Below the pieces are notes generated by a model. That model was given only the letters and a program-made list of their open reading frames with translations. It made no database searches and was not told the DNA's origin. The position numbers and the translations under genes were made by a program. Below, in pieces: positions 1 to 7,784 of a stretch of 64,000 nucleotides of DNA. This DNA comes from Pseudonocardia sp. TRM90224 (GTDB lineage: Bacteria > Actinomycetota > Actinomycetes > Mycobacteriales > Pseudonocardiaceae), in contig NZ_JAJGSX010000037.1 in NCBI RefSeq assembly GCF_021245725.1, forward strand, positions 30,158-94,157, given 5' to 3'. Position 1 is the stretch's first letter; every line of letters begins with the position of its first letter.

Positions 1-513
1 GCCGACGACCGCACCGACACCCTCGGCGTCGCTCTCCCCCGGCCACATCGTCAAGAGCACCCCGCTGCCGCTGCCCTGATCGTGCAGGATCTCAGCACCG
101 CAGAACCCATGGCCACTGCGCAGCCGCGACAGCAGTTGATCGCGGAGCAGCGCCAGCCCGGCGGCAACCTTCGCCGCCTCAATCCAGAACCTGGTCAGCC
201 GCACCGCCGCATCGGGTACTCCGGCCAGGGTGCCCTCATGCGCCTGCACCTCGAACGACTCGACAACCAGGTCCCCGCGAGCCGCAAGGACCGCGCCCTC
301 GCGAGCGCGCGTCAACGAGGCCTCTGACGACTGGGCAAGGTCATCCCAGTAGGACAAGGCGACGATCACACCGGCGGATCGGTCGACCAGTGTCGTCAGC
401 CCTCGATTGCCCGGGGTCGCCTCGACAGCTGCGCGGTCCGATCCCTCCAAATACGCAAGGCCGTCCTCGACCCGGTCCGGCTCACCGAAAATGCTGTTGG
501 CTCGTGCAAACAC
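1..513 (-). CDS. Hypothetical protein, 3' end outside window
   Basis: An uninterrupted minus-strand frame of 171 codons runs off the left edge of the window. The proposed GTG start at 513 is preceded by AAGGAGG with 5-nt spacing, the strongest ribosome site nearby. The protein begins with MFARANSIFGEPDRV, has charged helical stretches and a VALSYWDD segment, and carries no signal peptide or membrane segment. The helix-strand alternation resembles dimeric alpha-beta barrel (ABM-like) proteins, but no family is firmly recognised. The same frame stays open upstream of the GTG, so the real start may lie further upstream. Function unknown. Confidence 0.45.
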   Translation of the reverse strand, partial: MFARANSIFGEPDRVEDGLAYLEGSDRAAVEATPGNRGLTTLVDRSAGVIVALSYWDDLAQSSEASLTRAREGAVLAARGDLVVESFEVQAHEGTLAGVPDAAVRLTRFWIEAAKVAAGLALLRDQLLSRLRSGHGFCGAEILHDQGSGSGVLLTMWPGESDAEGVGAVVG

Positions 514-780
514 AGCCGCCTCCTTCTCGTCCCAAGGGATGGGATCACTATGGACCTGCTGCCACTCGGTCCGTAGCAGGCACCGCAAGGCGACGGTGTG
601 CTCTGCGCCACAGATTCGGCGAAGCGTCCTCCGGGCTCAGCACGACGCGGCGGGGGTTCTCCGGCGCCAGCTCCGATCTCGCGAACCCGGCCGGACCGCT
701 CGCCGCTGGCGGCCGCATGCATCAACCCGAGACCCCGCGCTCGTGCATGGTGCTCGTCCCCGAAGAGTCGCTGGTCAAGA
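514..780. other. Left-end stretch with no firm gene
   Basis: No complete gene is supported here. A short minus-strand frame from an ATG at 718 to a stop at 548 (56 residues) reads like protein, with RRVVLSPEDASPNLWR. The frame of the neighbouring leftward gene also stays open upstream of 513. A single frameshift near 600 would join the two into one longer gene, so this may be the broken 5' part of that gene. This is inference only. Confidence 0.25.
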
Positions 781-1131
781 ATGCAGAGGGGAGGACCATT
801 GGGGCGCCGGGAGGAGGCCGCAACGCTGAGTGAGCATGATCGCCGGATCCTGGAAGAGATGGAGGCCGCCGTCACGCGGGAGAGCCGAAGCTGGCGCGTG
901 CGCTGCGTCGGGCTGGCCACCTGCATCGCAGGCCCTACGACTGTCCTGGTCGGGATTGTGTTGGGCACTCGCCGAGCACGGCACCTTCAGCCTCGGCATG
1001 CTCGCCGCCGCAGCGATGGCCCAGGCCGCCCGGGTCAGCCCGCGCCAGTGGCGAGCCCGGACATCGGGCAGGTAGCTCTGCTGGAGGATCCCGACGTTCT
1101 GAGCGGCGTCAGATCATTGCCTCGATGGTGA
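781..1131 (+). CDS. DUF3040-like small membrane protein, possibly frameshifted
   Basis: The reading frame contains LSEHDRRILEEMEAAV. This matches the N-terminal signature of actinobacterial DUF3040 proteins as remembered (LSEHE-RLLEQIE). A hydrophobic stretch follows (TCIAGPTTVLVGIVLG). After it the frame becomes arginine-rich and unlike the family, while a neighbouring frame offers a second hydrophobic stretch (GTFSLGMLAAAAMAQAA). A frameshift near 965 is therefore likely. The start is uncertain: ATG 781 is used, but a TTG just downstream sits closer to the GGGAGGA motif. The end overlaps the 3' end of the convergent oxidase gene. Confidence 0.35.
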   Translation: MQRGGPLGRREEAATLSEHDRRILEEMEAAVTRESRSWRVRCVGLATCIAGPTTVLVGIVLGTRRARHLQPRHARRRSDGPGRPGQPAPVASPDIGQVALLEDPDVLSGVRSLPRW

Positions 1132-3307
1132 TGGGCAGGGTGCGGACACGACGGCCGGTGGCGTGGAAGACGGCGTTGGCGATCGCGGGGGCGATTCCGA
1201 TCTGGACGACCTCGCCGATTCCCTTGACCCCGATCGGGTCGGCATGATCGTCGCGGCCGTCGAGGAAGATCGCTGTCAGGTTGGGTACGTCGGCGTTGAC
1301 GGGCACGAGGTAGTCAGCGAGGTTGGGGTTGACGATCCGGCCGTCGCGGTGGTCGGTCACGGTGTGTTCGAGCAGCGCTGTGCCGATGCCCCCGACCATG
1401 CCGCCGATGGCCTGGCTCTCGGCCAGCCGTGGATTGATGATCCGGCCGGCGTCGTAGACGCCGAGCATGCGGCGGATCCTGATCAGCCCGAGGCGGTGGT
1501 CGACGCCCACCTCCACGAAGATCGCACCGTAGGCGTGCATCGATCGAGTTTCCTCGGCCGGCGGCGTGTACAGTCCGGTCGCCTCCAGCCAGGCGCGGCC
1601 GTTGCGGGTGAGAAGTGCCTGGTAGCTGTCGTTGCGACGCGGGTCGCGCGCGAGGTGGAGCCTTCCACCGGTCGCCACGACGTCGGTGGGGTCGGCGCCG
1701 TGCAGCGGAGAGCAGGGGTCGCCGACCGCCAGCTCGGCGGCTGACCGCCGGACCCGGTGAGCGCCGTCGTGGACCGCGGAGCCGACGCTGGCCATGGTTG
1801 TCGAGGCGCCGTGCGGCGGAGCCTGCGGCAGGTCGGAATCGCCGAGGTGAACGGTGACGTCGTGCATGTCGAGGCCGAGCTCGTCCGCGGCGACCTGGGT
1901 GAGGGCGGTGGCGGTTCCCGGTCCCATGTCGGTGGTGGCGGTCTGGATGACCGCTGTTCCGTCGGCACGGACACGCACCGCCGCGCGGGCGCCGGTGCGG
2001 GCGGTGTTGTACACCGCGGCGGCCACGCCGGTGCCGACGAGCTGGTCGCCGTCGCGGGTCGAGCCGGGCTCGGGATCGCGGTCGGCCCAGCCGAACACGC
2101 GCGCCCCGATGGTGAAGCACTCCTGCAGGCGCCGGGTGGAGAAGGGCAGGCCGGTTGCCGGGTCCGCGACCGGCTCGTTGCGTGCGCGCAGCTCGATCGG
2201 GTCGATGCCGATCTCGTGGGCCAGCTCGTCCAGCGCGGTCTCGAGGACGTGCACGGCGCTGACGTAGCCGGGACCGCGCATGTACGTCGGGGTGTTCACG
2301 TCGAGCGGGACGGTTCGGTAGACCTGGTGGACGGCGGGAGTGCGGTAGAGCATCTGTCCGGGCACCATCACCTCTTCGGTGAAGGTCTCGTAGCTGGAGG
2401 TCTCGGCACGGATGTCGTGGAGGGCGCCGATGAGGCGCCCGTCGCGGTGGGCACCCAGCCGCAGCCGGTACTCATACGCCGGCCGGTACCCGACGCCGAA
2501 GTAGAGCTGGCGGCGGGCCATCACCAGCTTCACGGCCCGGCCGGTCTCGCGGGCGGCGAGCGCGGCCACGGCCACGTGCGGCCAACAGCGCAGCGCGCTG
2601 CCGAAGGCGCCGCCGATGCAGGGCGACACGATGTGGACGTCGTCGGTGGACAGGCCGAAGACCGTGGCGAGCTCGCGCTGCGTGCCGTCGCCGACCCACT
2701 GGGTCTTGTCCCAGACGGTGAGGCGGCCGCGGTCCCAGCGGGCGATCGTGGCGTGCGGCTCCATCGGGTTGTGGTGGTTGCGGGCCAGCCCGTAGGTGAG
2801 GTCCAGGCGCACCGGCGCCGGGTCGAGGGCAGCCTCGGCGTCGCCGCGGACATAGGTGACGGGTTCGGCGCCGATCGCCGTGGACAGGTCGGTGGACGGC
2901 CGTTCAACGTGATAGGTGACCTCGACCAGGTGTGCCGCGTGCTGGGCGGCCTCCAACGACTCGGCGAGGACGACGGCGACCGGCTGCCCGAAGAAGTGCA
3001 CCTGGTCGTCCTGGAAGACACGCAGGCGCCTGCCGGGTGGGTTGTACGAGCCGTCCGCGTTGTCCTCGTAGGGGAGCGTGGGCGCGTTGTGGTGACCGAG
3101 CACGCCGAGCACGCCCGGCTCCTCCTCGGCAGCCGCGGTGTCGATCGATGAGATCCGACCGCGCCCGATGCTGCTGTCGACCAGCACCGCGAACACGACG
3201 TCGTCGATGGCGTGGTCGGCCGCGTAGGTCGCCCGGCCGGTGACCTTGAGGCGGCCGTCGACCCGCTCGTGCGGGCGACCGACGGCGACCTCGGGCTGCG
3301 TGCTCAT
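1109..3307 (-). CDS. Molybdenum-binding large subunit, aldehyde oxidase/xanthine dehydrogenase family
   Basis: This is the catalytic subunit of a three-part molybdenum hydroxylase, 732 residues. It starts with a short basic lead and RLKVTGRATYAADH, the usual entry to the a/b hammerhead domain. It carries the Mo-cofactor motif IGGAFG and ends with the active-site loop VKGIGEVVQIG, in which the glutamate is the expected general base. Its length equals that of E. coli PaoC as I recall it, and no Tat signal is seen, so the enzyme is probably cytoplasmic. The ATG overlaps the stop of the FAD subunit by one base, so the genes are translationally coupled. The substrate is probably an aldehyde or N-heterocycle and cannot be read from the sequence. 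Confidence 0.93.
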   Translation of the reverse strand: MSTQPEVAVGRPHERVDGRLKVTGRATYAADHAIDDVVFAVLVDSSIGRGRISSIDTAAAEEEPGVLGVLGHHNAPTLPYEDNADGSYNPPGRRLRVFQDDQVHFFGQPVAVVLAESLEAAQHAAHLVEVTYHVERPSTDLSTAIGAEPVTYVRGDAEAALDPAPVRLDLTYGLARNHHNPMEPHATIARWDRGRLTVWDKTQWVGDGTQRELATVFGLSTDDVHIVSPCIGGAFGSALRCWPHVAVAALAARETGRAVKLVMARRQLYFGVGYRPAYEYRLRLGAHRDGRLIGALHDIRAETSSYETFTEEVMVPGQMLYRTPAVHQVYRTVPLDVNTPTYMRGPGYVSAVHVLETALDELAHEIGIDPIELRARNEPVADPATGLPFSTRRLQECFTIGARVFGWADRDPEPGSTRDGDQLVGTGVAAAVYNTARTGARAAVRVRADGTAVIQTATTDMGPGTATALTQVAADELGLDMHDVTVHLGDSDLPQAPPHGASTTMASVGSAVHDGAHRVRRSAAELAVGDPCSPLHGADPTDVVATGGRLHLARDPRRNDSYQALLTRNGRAWLEATGLYTPPAEETRSMHAYGAIFVEVGVDHRLGLIRIRRMLGVYDAGRIINPRLAESQAIGGMVGGIGTALLEHTVTDHRDGRIVNPNLADYLVPVNADVPNLTAIFLDGRDDHADPIGVKGIGEVVQIGIAPAIANAVFHATGRRVRTLPITIEAMI

Positions 3308-4284
3308 CACGGTTGCCCCACGATCCGGAGCTGGCGCTCGACCGTGCGCCGGAGCAGGTCGACCTTGAACGCGTTGTGCCGCAGGGGTTCGGCCCCGTCC
3401 GCAGCACACTCGGCGGCGAAGCGCCACAGCTGCGCCGACGGCCACCCCCCGACCAGCCGCTGCTCCACTGCGTGGAGTCGCCATGGCACGGTGCCGACCC
3501 CGCCGGCCGCGACCCTCGCCGCCCGGATCACCCCGTCGCGGGTCGCAAGCGCAACCGCGGCCGAGGCCAGCGCGAACTCGTAGCTCTGCCGGTCGCGCAC
3601 CTTGAGATAACCCGACCGCACCGGCCGGGGCAGAGCCGGGACCTCCACCGCGGTGATCAGTTCCGCATCCCGCAGCGCGTGTTCGCGCTCGGGGGCGCTG
3701 CCCGGTCGGATGAGGAAGTCGGTGATGGCCACGCGGCGCGATCCGGATCCGCTCACCAGATGGATCACCGCGTCCAGCGCGGCGAGCGCCACCGCGAGAT
3801 CGGACGGGTGGGTGGCCACGCACTCCGCGGAGGTGCCGAGGATGGCGTGGCTGCGGTTGTAGCCCTCGCGGGCTGCGCACCCCGACCCCGGCGCCCGCTT
3901 GTTGCAGGCGGCTGACAGGTCCCGGAAGTACGTGCAACGGGTTCGCTGCAGGACGTTCCCACCGATGGTGGCCATGTTGCGCAGCTGGGCCGACGCACTC
4001 AGCTCGAGCGCCTCGGAGATCAGCGGGTAGGACGTTCGGATGTGGGGATCGGCGGCCGCGGCCGCCATCGTCACCAACGCCCCTATGCGCAGACCCCCGC
4101 GCCCGGTCGCCACGATCTCGCGCATCTGCAGCGCGCTGATGTCGATCAGCGTGGCGGGCCGCTCGACCTCCTCGCGCATCAGGTCGACCAGGCAGGTGCC
4201 CCCGGCGATGAATCGGCCACCGCGACGCGCCGCCTCGAGGGCAGCAGCCTGGCTGCCGACCTTGAGGTAGTCGAACGGCTGCAT
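3307..4284 (-). CDS. FAD-binding medium subunit, PaoB/xanthine dehydrogenase type
   Basis: A protein of 325 residues that passes electrons between the iron-sulfur subunit and the molybdenum centre through FAD. The first FAD motif is FIAGGTCLVDLM (residues about 25-36). The second is ATIGGNVLQRTRCTYFRD. This is followed by a cysteine-bearing insert (AACNKRAPGSGCAAREG) and a further Cys in TSAECVATHPSDLA. In PaoB-type proteins this insert binds an extra 4Fe-4S cluster, so the same is inferred here. It sits 5 nt downstream of the small subunit and overlaps the large subunit start, giving the usual small-medium-large order. Confidence 0.93.
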   Translation of the reverse strand: MQPFDYLKVGSQAAALEAARRGGRFIAGGTCLVDLMREEVERPATLIDISALQMREIVATGRGGLRIGALVTMAAAAADPHIRTSYPLISEALELSASAQLRNMATIGGNVLQRTRCTYFRDLSAACNKRAPGSGCAAREGYNRSHAILGTSAECVATHPSDLAVALAALDAVIHLVSGSGSRRVAITDFLIRPGSAPEREHALRDAELITAVEVPALPRPVRSGYLKVRDRQSYEFALASAAVALATRDGVIRAARVAAGGVGTVPWRLHAVEQRLVGGWPSAQLWRFAAECAADGAEPLRHNAFKVDLLRRTVERQLRIVGQP

Positions 4285-4289
4285 GCCCC

Positions 4290-4781
4290 TCACGCTCCTT
4301 CGCCGGCAGCGACGTGCCGCACGGCGTCGACGATCCTGGGGTAGCAGCCGCAGCGGCAGATGTTCCCGCTCATCCACTCCCGGATCTCCGCCCTCGAGCC
4401 GGCCCGCCCCTCCCGGATGCACCCGATACCGGACATGATCTGCCCGGGTGTGCAGTAACCGCACTGGAAGGCGTCCCGGTCGATGAACGCCCGCTGCAGC
4501 GGGTGCAGGTCCCCGTCGCCCGTCGTCAGGCCTTCCACGGTGGTGACCTCGGCGTCCTGCAATCGGATCGCCAAGTTGAGGCAGGCGTTGACCCGTGCAC
4601 CGTCGACCAGCACGGTGCACGCCCCGCACGCGCCCGCGTCGCACCCCTTCTTGGTGCCTGTGAGGTGGAGCCGTTCGCGCAGCAGATCGAGCAGCGAGGT
4701 GCGCTCGTCGATCTCGACCACCCGGAGCACGCCGTTGACCGTCAGCGAGACAGCGCGCCCCTCAGCGGACGAGTTCGGCAT
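4290..4781 (-). CDS. 2Fe-2S small subunit of aldehyde oxidase
   Basis: A protein of 163 residues with two 2Fe-2S clusters. The plant-ferredoxin-type N-terminal domain shows KKGCDAGACGACTVLVDG, and the C-terminal helical domain shows QCGYCTPGQIMSG and NICRCGCYPRI. All eight expected cysteines are visible. The start chosen (ATG 4781) places the ferredoxin fold at the N-terminus. A more upstream ATG would add an arginine-rich stretch coded inside the preceding hydrolase. The chosen start still overlaps the end of the hydrolase gene by 20 nt, consistent with one transcript. No Tat signal is present, unlike E. coli PaoA. Confidence 0.93.
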   Translation of the reverse strand: MPNSSAEGRAVSLTVNGVLRVVEIDERTSLLDLLRERLHLTGTKKGCDAGACGACTVLVDGARVNACLNLAIRLQDAEVTTVEGLTTGDGDLHPLQRAFIDRDAFQCGYCTPGQIMSGIGCIREGRAGSRAEIREWMSGNICRCGCYPRIVDAVRHVAAGEGA

Positions 4782-5634
4782 CGTTCGTGTGGTCGACGAC
4801 GGCCGGGACGACCAGGTCCCACAGCTCCGGCGGCGGTTGCTGATGCCCGACACCGGGCAGCGGCACGAGCCGCGCGCCGGGGATCTCAGCGGCGAGGGCC
4901 CGGCCGTGCTCGATCGGGAACATCGGGTCAGCGGTGCCGTGCAGGACCATGGTGGGGGCGGTGATCCGGCTCAGCCGGGCGGCGGGCGGCGTGTCGTCGT
5001 CGAGGACGAAGTGGTTGGTCAGCAAGGCGGCCATGTCCCGGGTTCGGTCCACCTCCCGAGCCGCGAGTCGCCGGTAACGCTGCCGGTCGAACGGAAGGGT
5101 TCCGGCGTATGGCCGTTCGGCCTCGACCCGATGGGCGATGACCGCGTCACGGTCGTTCCAGTCGGGTTCCGGTGCGGGGTCGGTGAACGTGGCCATCACC
5201 TGCTGGCTCGGCGGAGGCAGCGAACGTCCGTGGTCGGCGGGCACCGCCGGGCTGGTGGAGGCGAGACACAGCGTGCGTACCCGGGCGGGGTGTTCGAGCG
5301 CGATGCGCTGCGCGATGCCGCCGCCCATCGACAGCCCCATCAGGTGCGCGCGGCTCACCCCGAGGGCATCCAGGATCCGCAGCGGGTCGGTGTGCAGCTC
5401 CCGCGAGGTGTATGACGGCCGTCCGGGCGGTGAGCTCGACGAGCGGCCGGTGTCACGGTGGTCGTAACGGACGACCCGCCTGCCGGCCTCGGCGAGCCGG
5501 GCACAGAACTCGTCCTCCCACCACACCATGGACTGCGCGCCGCCCGCGATCAACAGCACCGCGGGATCTGCGGGGTCGCCGAACGTCTCGAAGCACAGGT
5601 CCGCGCCGTCGATGGTCAGGATCTGCTCGGTCAT
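4762..5634 (-). CDS. Alpha/beta hydrolase (RutD/TesA-like fold)
   Basis: A cytoplasmic alpha/beta hydrolase of 290 residues. Visible elements are YDHRDTGRSS, the nucleophile elbow GLSMGG, the acid loop GTADPMFP, and the histidine in GVGHQQPP, so a Ser-Asp-His triad is complete. The protein lacks a signal peptide. Its ATG overlaps the stop of the upstream hydrolase (ATGA), and its end overlaps the iron-sulfur subunit, so it lies inside the aldehyde-oxidase operon. It probably opens or cleaves an ester, lactone or amide linked to the oxidase substrate. The exact substrate cannot be inferred. Confidence 0.88.
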   Translation of the reverse strand: MTEQILTIDGADLCFETFGDPADPAVLLIAGGAQSMVWWEDEFCARLAEAGRRVVRYDHRDTGRSSSSPPGRPSYTSRELHTDPLRILDALGVSRAHLMGLSMGGGIAQRIALEHPARVRTLCLASTSPAVPADHGRSLPPPSQQVMATFTDPAPEPDWNDRDAVIAHRVEAERPYAGTLPFDRQRYRRLAAREVDRTRDMAALLTNHFVLDDDTPPAARLSRITAPTMVLHGTADPMFPIEHGRALAAEIPGARLVPLPGVGHQQPPPELWDLVVPAVVDHTNDAELVR

Positions 5635-6344
5635 GATGATGCGTGTCCTCTCGAAAGTGACGGGCAGGCGTATCCGTCCAGCATCGCGGCGAGCTCTGCG
5701 GGTCGGCTCAACGCAGGGCAATGGCCGCTCACGATCCCGTCTGGGATCGTGCCGAGCCGATCGGCAGCCAGTTGACGCTGGAAGGCCGCGGGGAACAGGC
5801 GATCTTCGGTGCACAGGACGTAGCGCGTCGGCGTGGCCGGATGCGCGTCCAGCGGCCACGGCTCGTAGTAGGCGGTCGTGGAAGGCGGAGGCGGCTCCCG
5901 GTGCTCCACCTGGTCGGCCAGCACCTTGGGTACGTCGTGGAAGTAGCCGACGTACGGGTCGGGGGAGCCAGTGAGGCCACCGTCCTCGGCGGCCTGGATC
6001 CTGACCGCCTCCTGATGTCCGGTGTTGCCCCACCAGTCCGCCGGCGGTTCGCCTGGCCGGGGAACCATGGCGGTGACGTAGATCAGTCCGGCGGTGGGAA
6101 GACGATCGGCGACCAGGGGCGCGGTGAACCCGCCGAAGGAGTGCGCAACGACGAAGAGCTCGTCCCGGGTGTCGATCATGTCGACAACCGTGTCCGCGTA
6201 ATCGGTCAACGTGTCCGTGTCGTCACCGGTCCACAGCGTGGGAGCGACGGTGGTGTGCCCACGGGACCGGAGCTCGGTTTCGACGAGATGCCAGAACCAG
6301 CCGCCGCCGACGCCGGCGCCGTGGATGAGCGCGAACGTACTCAT
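5631..6344 (-). CDS. Alpha/beta hydrolase, salicylate-esterase-like (PF12697 type)
   Basis: A protein of 237 residues that begins directly with the oxyanion segment FALIHGAGVGGGWFWH, typical of the plant methyl-salicylate/salicylate esterase group. The nucleophile sits in VAHSFGG, the acid in CTEDRLFP, and the histidine in VSGHCPALSRP, a histidine context typical of this subgroup. The start ATG lies just after the MFS gene stop, and the end overlaps the next hydrolase by 4 nt. It is therefore the second gene of the same leftward operon. Likely substrates are small esters handled before or after the aldehyde oxidase. This is inference from context. Confidence 0.87.
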   Translation of the reverse strand: MSTFALIHGAGVGGGWFWHLVETELRSRGHTTVAPTLWTGDDTDTLTDYADTVVDMIDTRDELFVVAHSFGGFTAPLVADRLPTAGLIYVTAMVPRPGEPPADWWGNTGHQEAVRIQAAEDGGLTGSPDPYVGYFHDVPKVLADQVEHREPPPPSTTAYYEPWPLDAHPATPTRYVLCTEDRLFPAAFQRQLAADRLGTIPDGIVSGHCPALSRPAELAAMLDGYACPSLSRGHASS

Positions 6345-6347
6345 GTC

Positions 6348-7601
6348 TCACTGTCCCTCGTGACGTGGTGCAGCGGACGTCATCGGTGCGCCCGCCTCAA
6401 GATGGTTGGTGGGTCGGCCCGGCCGATCGCGCAGGAAACCCGCGAGTGCCCGCTGTGCCATGAAGAGCACGAGCCCCAGGCCGAGAGCGAAGGCACCCAA
6501 CCAGGCTTCGCCGCTGTATTCCAGCAGCGCCGTGCCGAGGATCGGCCCGAGAACGGTGCCCAGGCTCCACGTGCTCGACGCGACGCCCAGGTACCCGCCA
6601 CGAAGATCGGGCGGAGCCAGGTCGGCGAACGTCGCGCCGAACTGGACCGCCATCCCGACCTGCGCGAGGGCGAGCACGAAGACCGCAGCAGCGAAACCGG
6701 CGGCGCTCTGCGCCACGGTGGCCAGAGCGGCGCCCAGACCCGCCAGCAGCATCGAGGTCGCGAGCACGGCCCCGCGGTCGCGGCGCGCCAGCACAACGAC
6801 TGCCCACGGCTGGAGGAGGACGATGACCAGCCCGTTGATGGCGAGCACGACACCGTAGGTGGCGGTGCCGTGCCCCCGGGCCGTCATCAGCAGCGGCAGC
6901 GTGGCGAACGCCTGCATGAGCAGCGTGAAGTAGACCACGTGGACCAGCACCATGGTGGCCATCAGCCGGTCGCCGAGCAGCGCGGGCAGCAGCGCACGTC
7001 GCGGGTGGCTCGATGCCGAGCGGGTTTCCGGCACCGCGACCACCACGATCGACGCCGCGGCCACCACGGCGACTGCGTTCAACCAGAAAAGCAGGCCGTA
7101 GCCGTAGCTCGCCAGCACTCCCGCGGCTGTTGCGGCGATGGCGTAGCCGAGGTTCGCGGCCCAGTAGAGAAGGCTGTAGGCGCGCACCCGCTGCCGGGCC
7201 GGCAGGTCGGCCACGGCTGCCGAGCCGGCCGGGCGGAACAGCCCCGCGGCCAGGCCGTATCCGACGGCCGCTGCCCAGATGTCCGGCACGTTGCCGGCCG
7301 ATCCCAGCGCCGCCAGCGCGACCGCCGTTCCCAGGAATCCCAGCAGCATCGTCCGTCGACGACCGAACCGGTCCCCCAGCCACCCACCCAACCATTGGGA
7401 TGCGAAGTCGCCGATGCCCACGGCCGCCACGACGGCACCGGCCGTCGTCGGGGTCATCTCCTGTTCCTGGGTCAGGTAAAGCACCAGCATCGGCTGCACG
7501 AACGCACCAGCTCGCGCAACGAGGTGGCAGGCCCCTAGCGACCACGCGACTGCGGGCAGCCCCAAGGGGAGCCGCCGGGCGCGGCTGCCTTCGTGGTCCA
7601 T
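6348..7601 (-). CDS. MFS transporter
   Basis: A 417-residue inner-membrane protein with about twelve hydrophobic segments. The cytoplasmic loop between helices 2 and 3 reads GGWLGDRFGRRR, the hallmark of the major facilitator superfamily. The matching loop in the second half is degenerate, as is common. The ATG at 7601 has GGGAG about 9 nt upstream. It is the first gene of the operon that continues through two hydrolases into the aldehyde oxidase subunits, so it probably imports the substrate or exports a product. Drug efflux is the alternative reading. Confidence 0.92.
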   Translation of the reverse strand: MDHEGSRARRLPLGLPAVAWSLGACHLVARAGAFVQPMLVLYLTQEQEMTPTTAGAVVAAVGIGDFASQWLGGWLGDRFGRRRTMLLGFLGTAVALAALGSAGNVPDIWAAAVGYGLAAGLFRPAGSAAVADLPARQRVRAYSLLYWAANLGYAIAATAAGVLASYGYGLLFWLNAVAVVAAASIVVVAVPETRSASSHPRRALLPALLGDRLMATMVLVHVVYFTLLMQAFATLPLLMTARGHGTATYGVVLAINGLVIVLLQPWAVVVLARRDRGAVLATSMLLAGLGAALATVAQSAAGFAAAVFVLALAQVGMAVQFGATFADLAPPDLRGGYLGVASSTWSLGTVLGPILGTALLEYSGEAWLGAFALGLGLVLFMAQRALAGFLRDRPGRPTNHLEAGAPMTSAAPRHEGQ

Positions 7602-7784
7602 GGATCGGTTCTCCCTTGCGGTCGGTCGTGGTGGCGGCCTGCGCAGAGCCCGCCCGAGTGCTCCCGGAGCTGCGGACGTGCAGGTTGCCCACCCGGCACA
7701 GCGTGGCCACCGTGGAGGGACCGGGGGAATGCGTGGTGACCACGTGTCCGGCACGCGATCACCACTTGGGGCGGCCGCGGGAGA

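Noticed and set aside
1757..3151. Long plus-strand frame (464 residues) opposite the molybdenum subunit
   Set aside because: Shadow of the large subunit gene: Gly/Val/Asp-rich with no motif.
5721..7538. Plus-strand frame of 605 residues opposite the MFS transporter
   Set aside because: Arg/Gly/His-rich shadow. The minus strand has the clear twelve-helix transporter.
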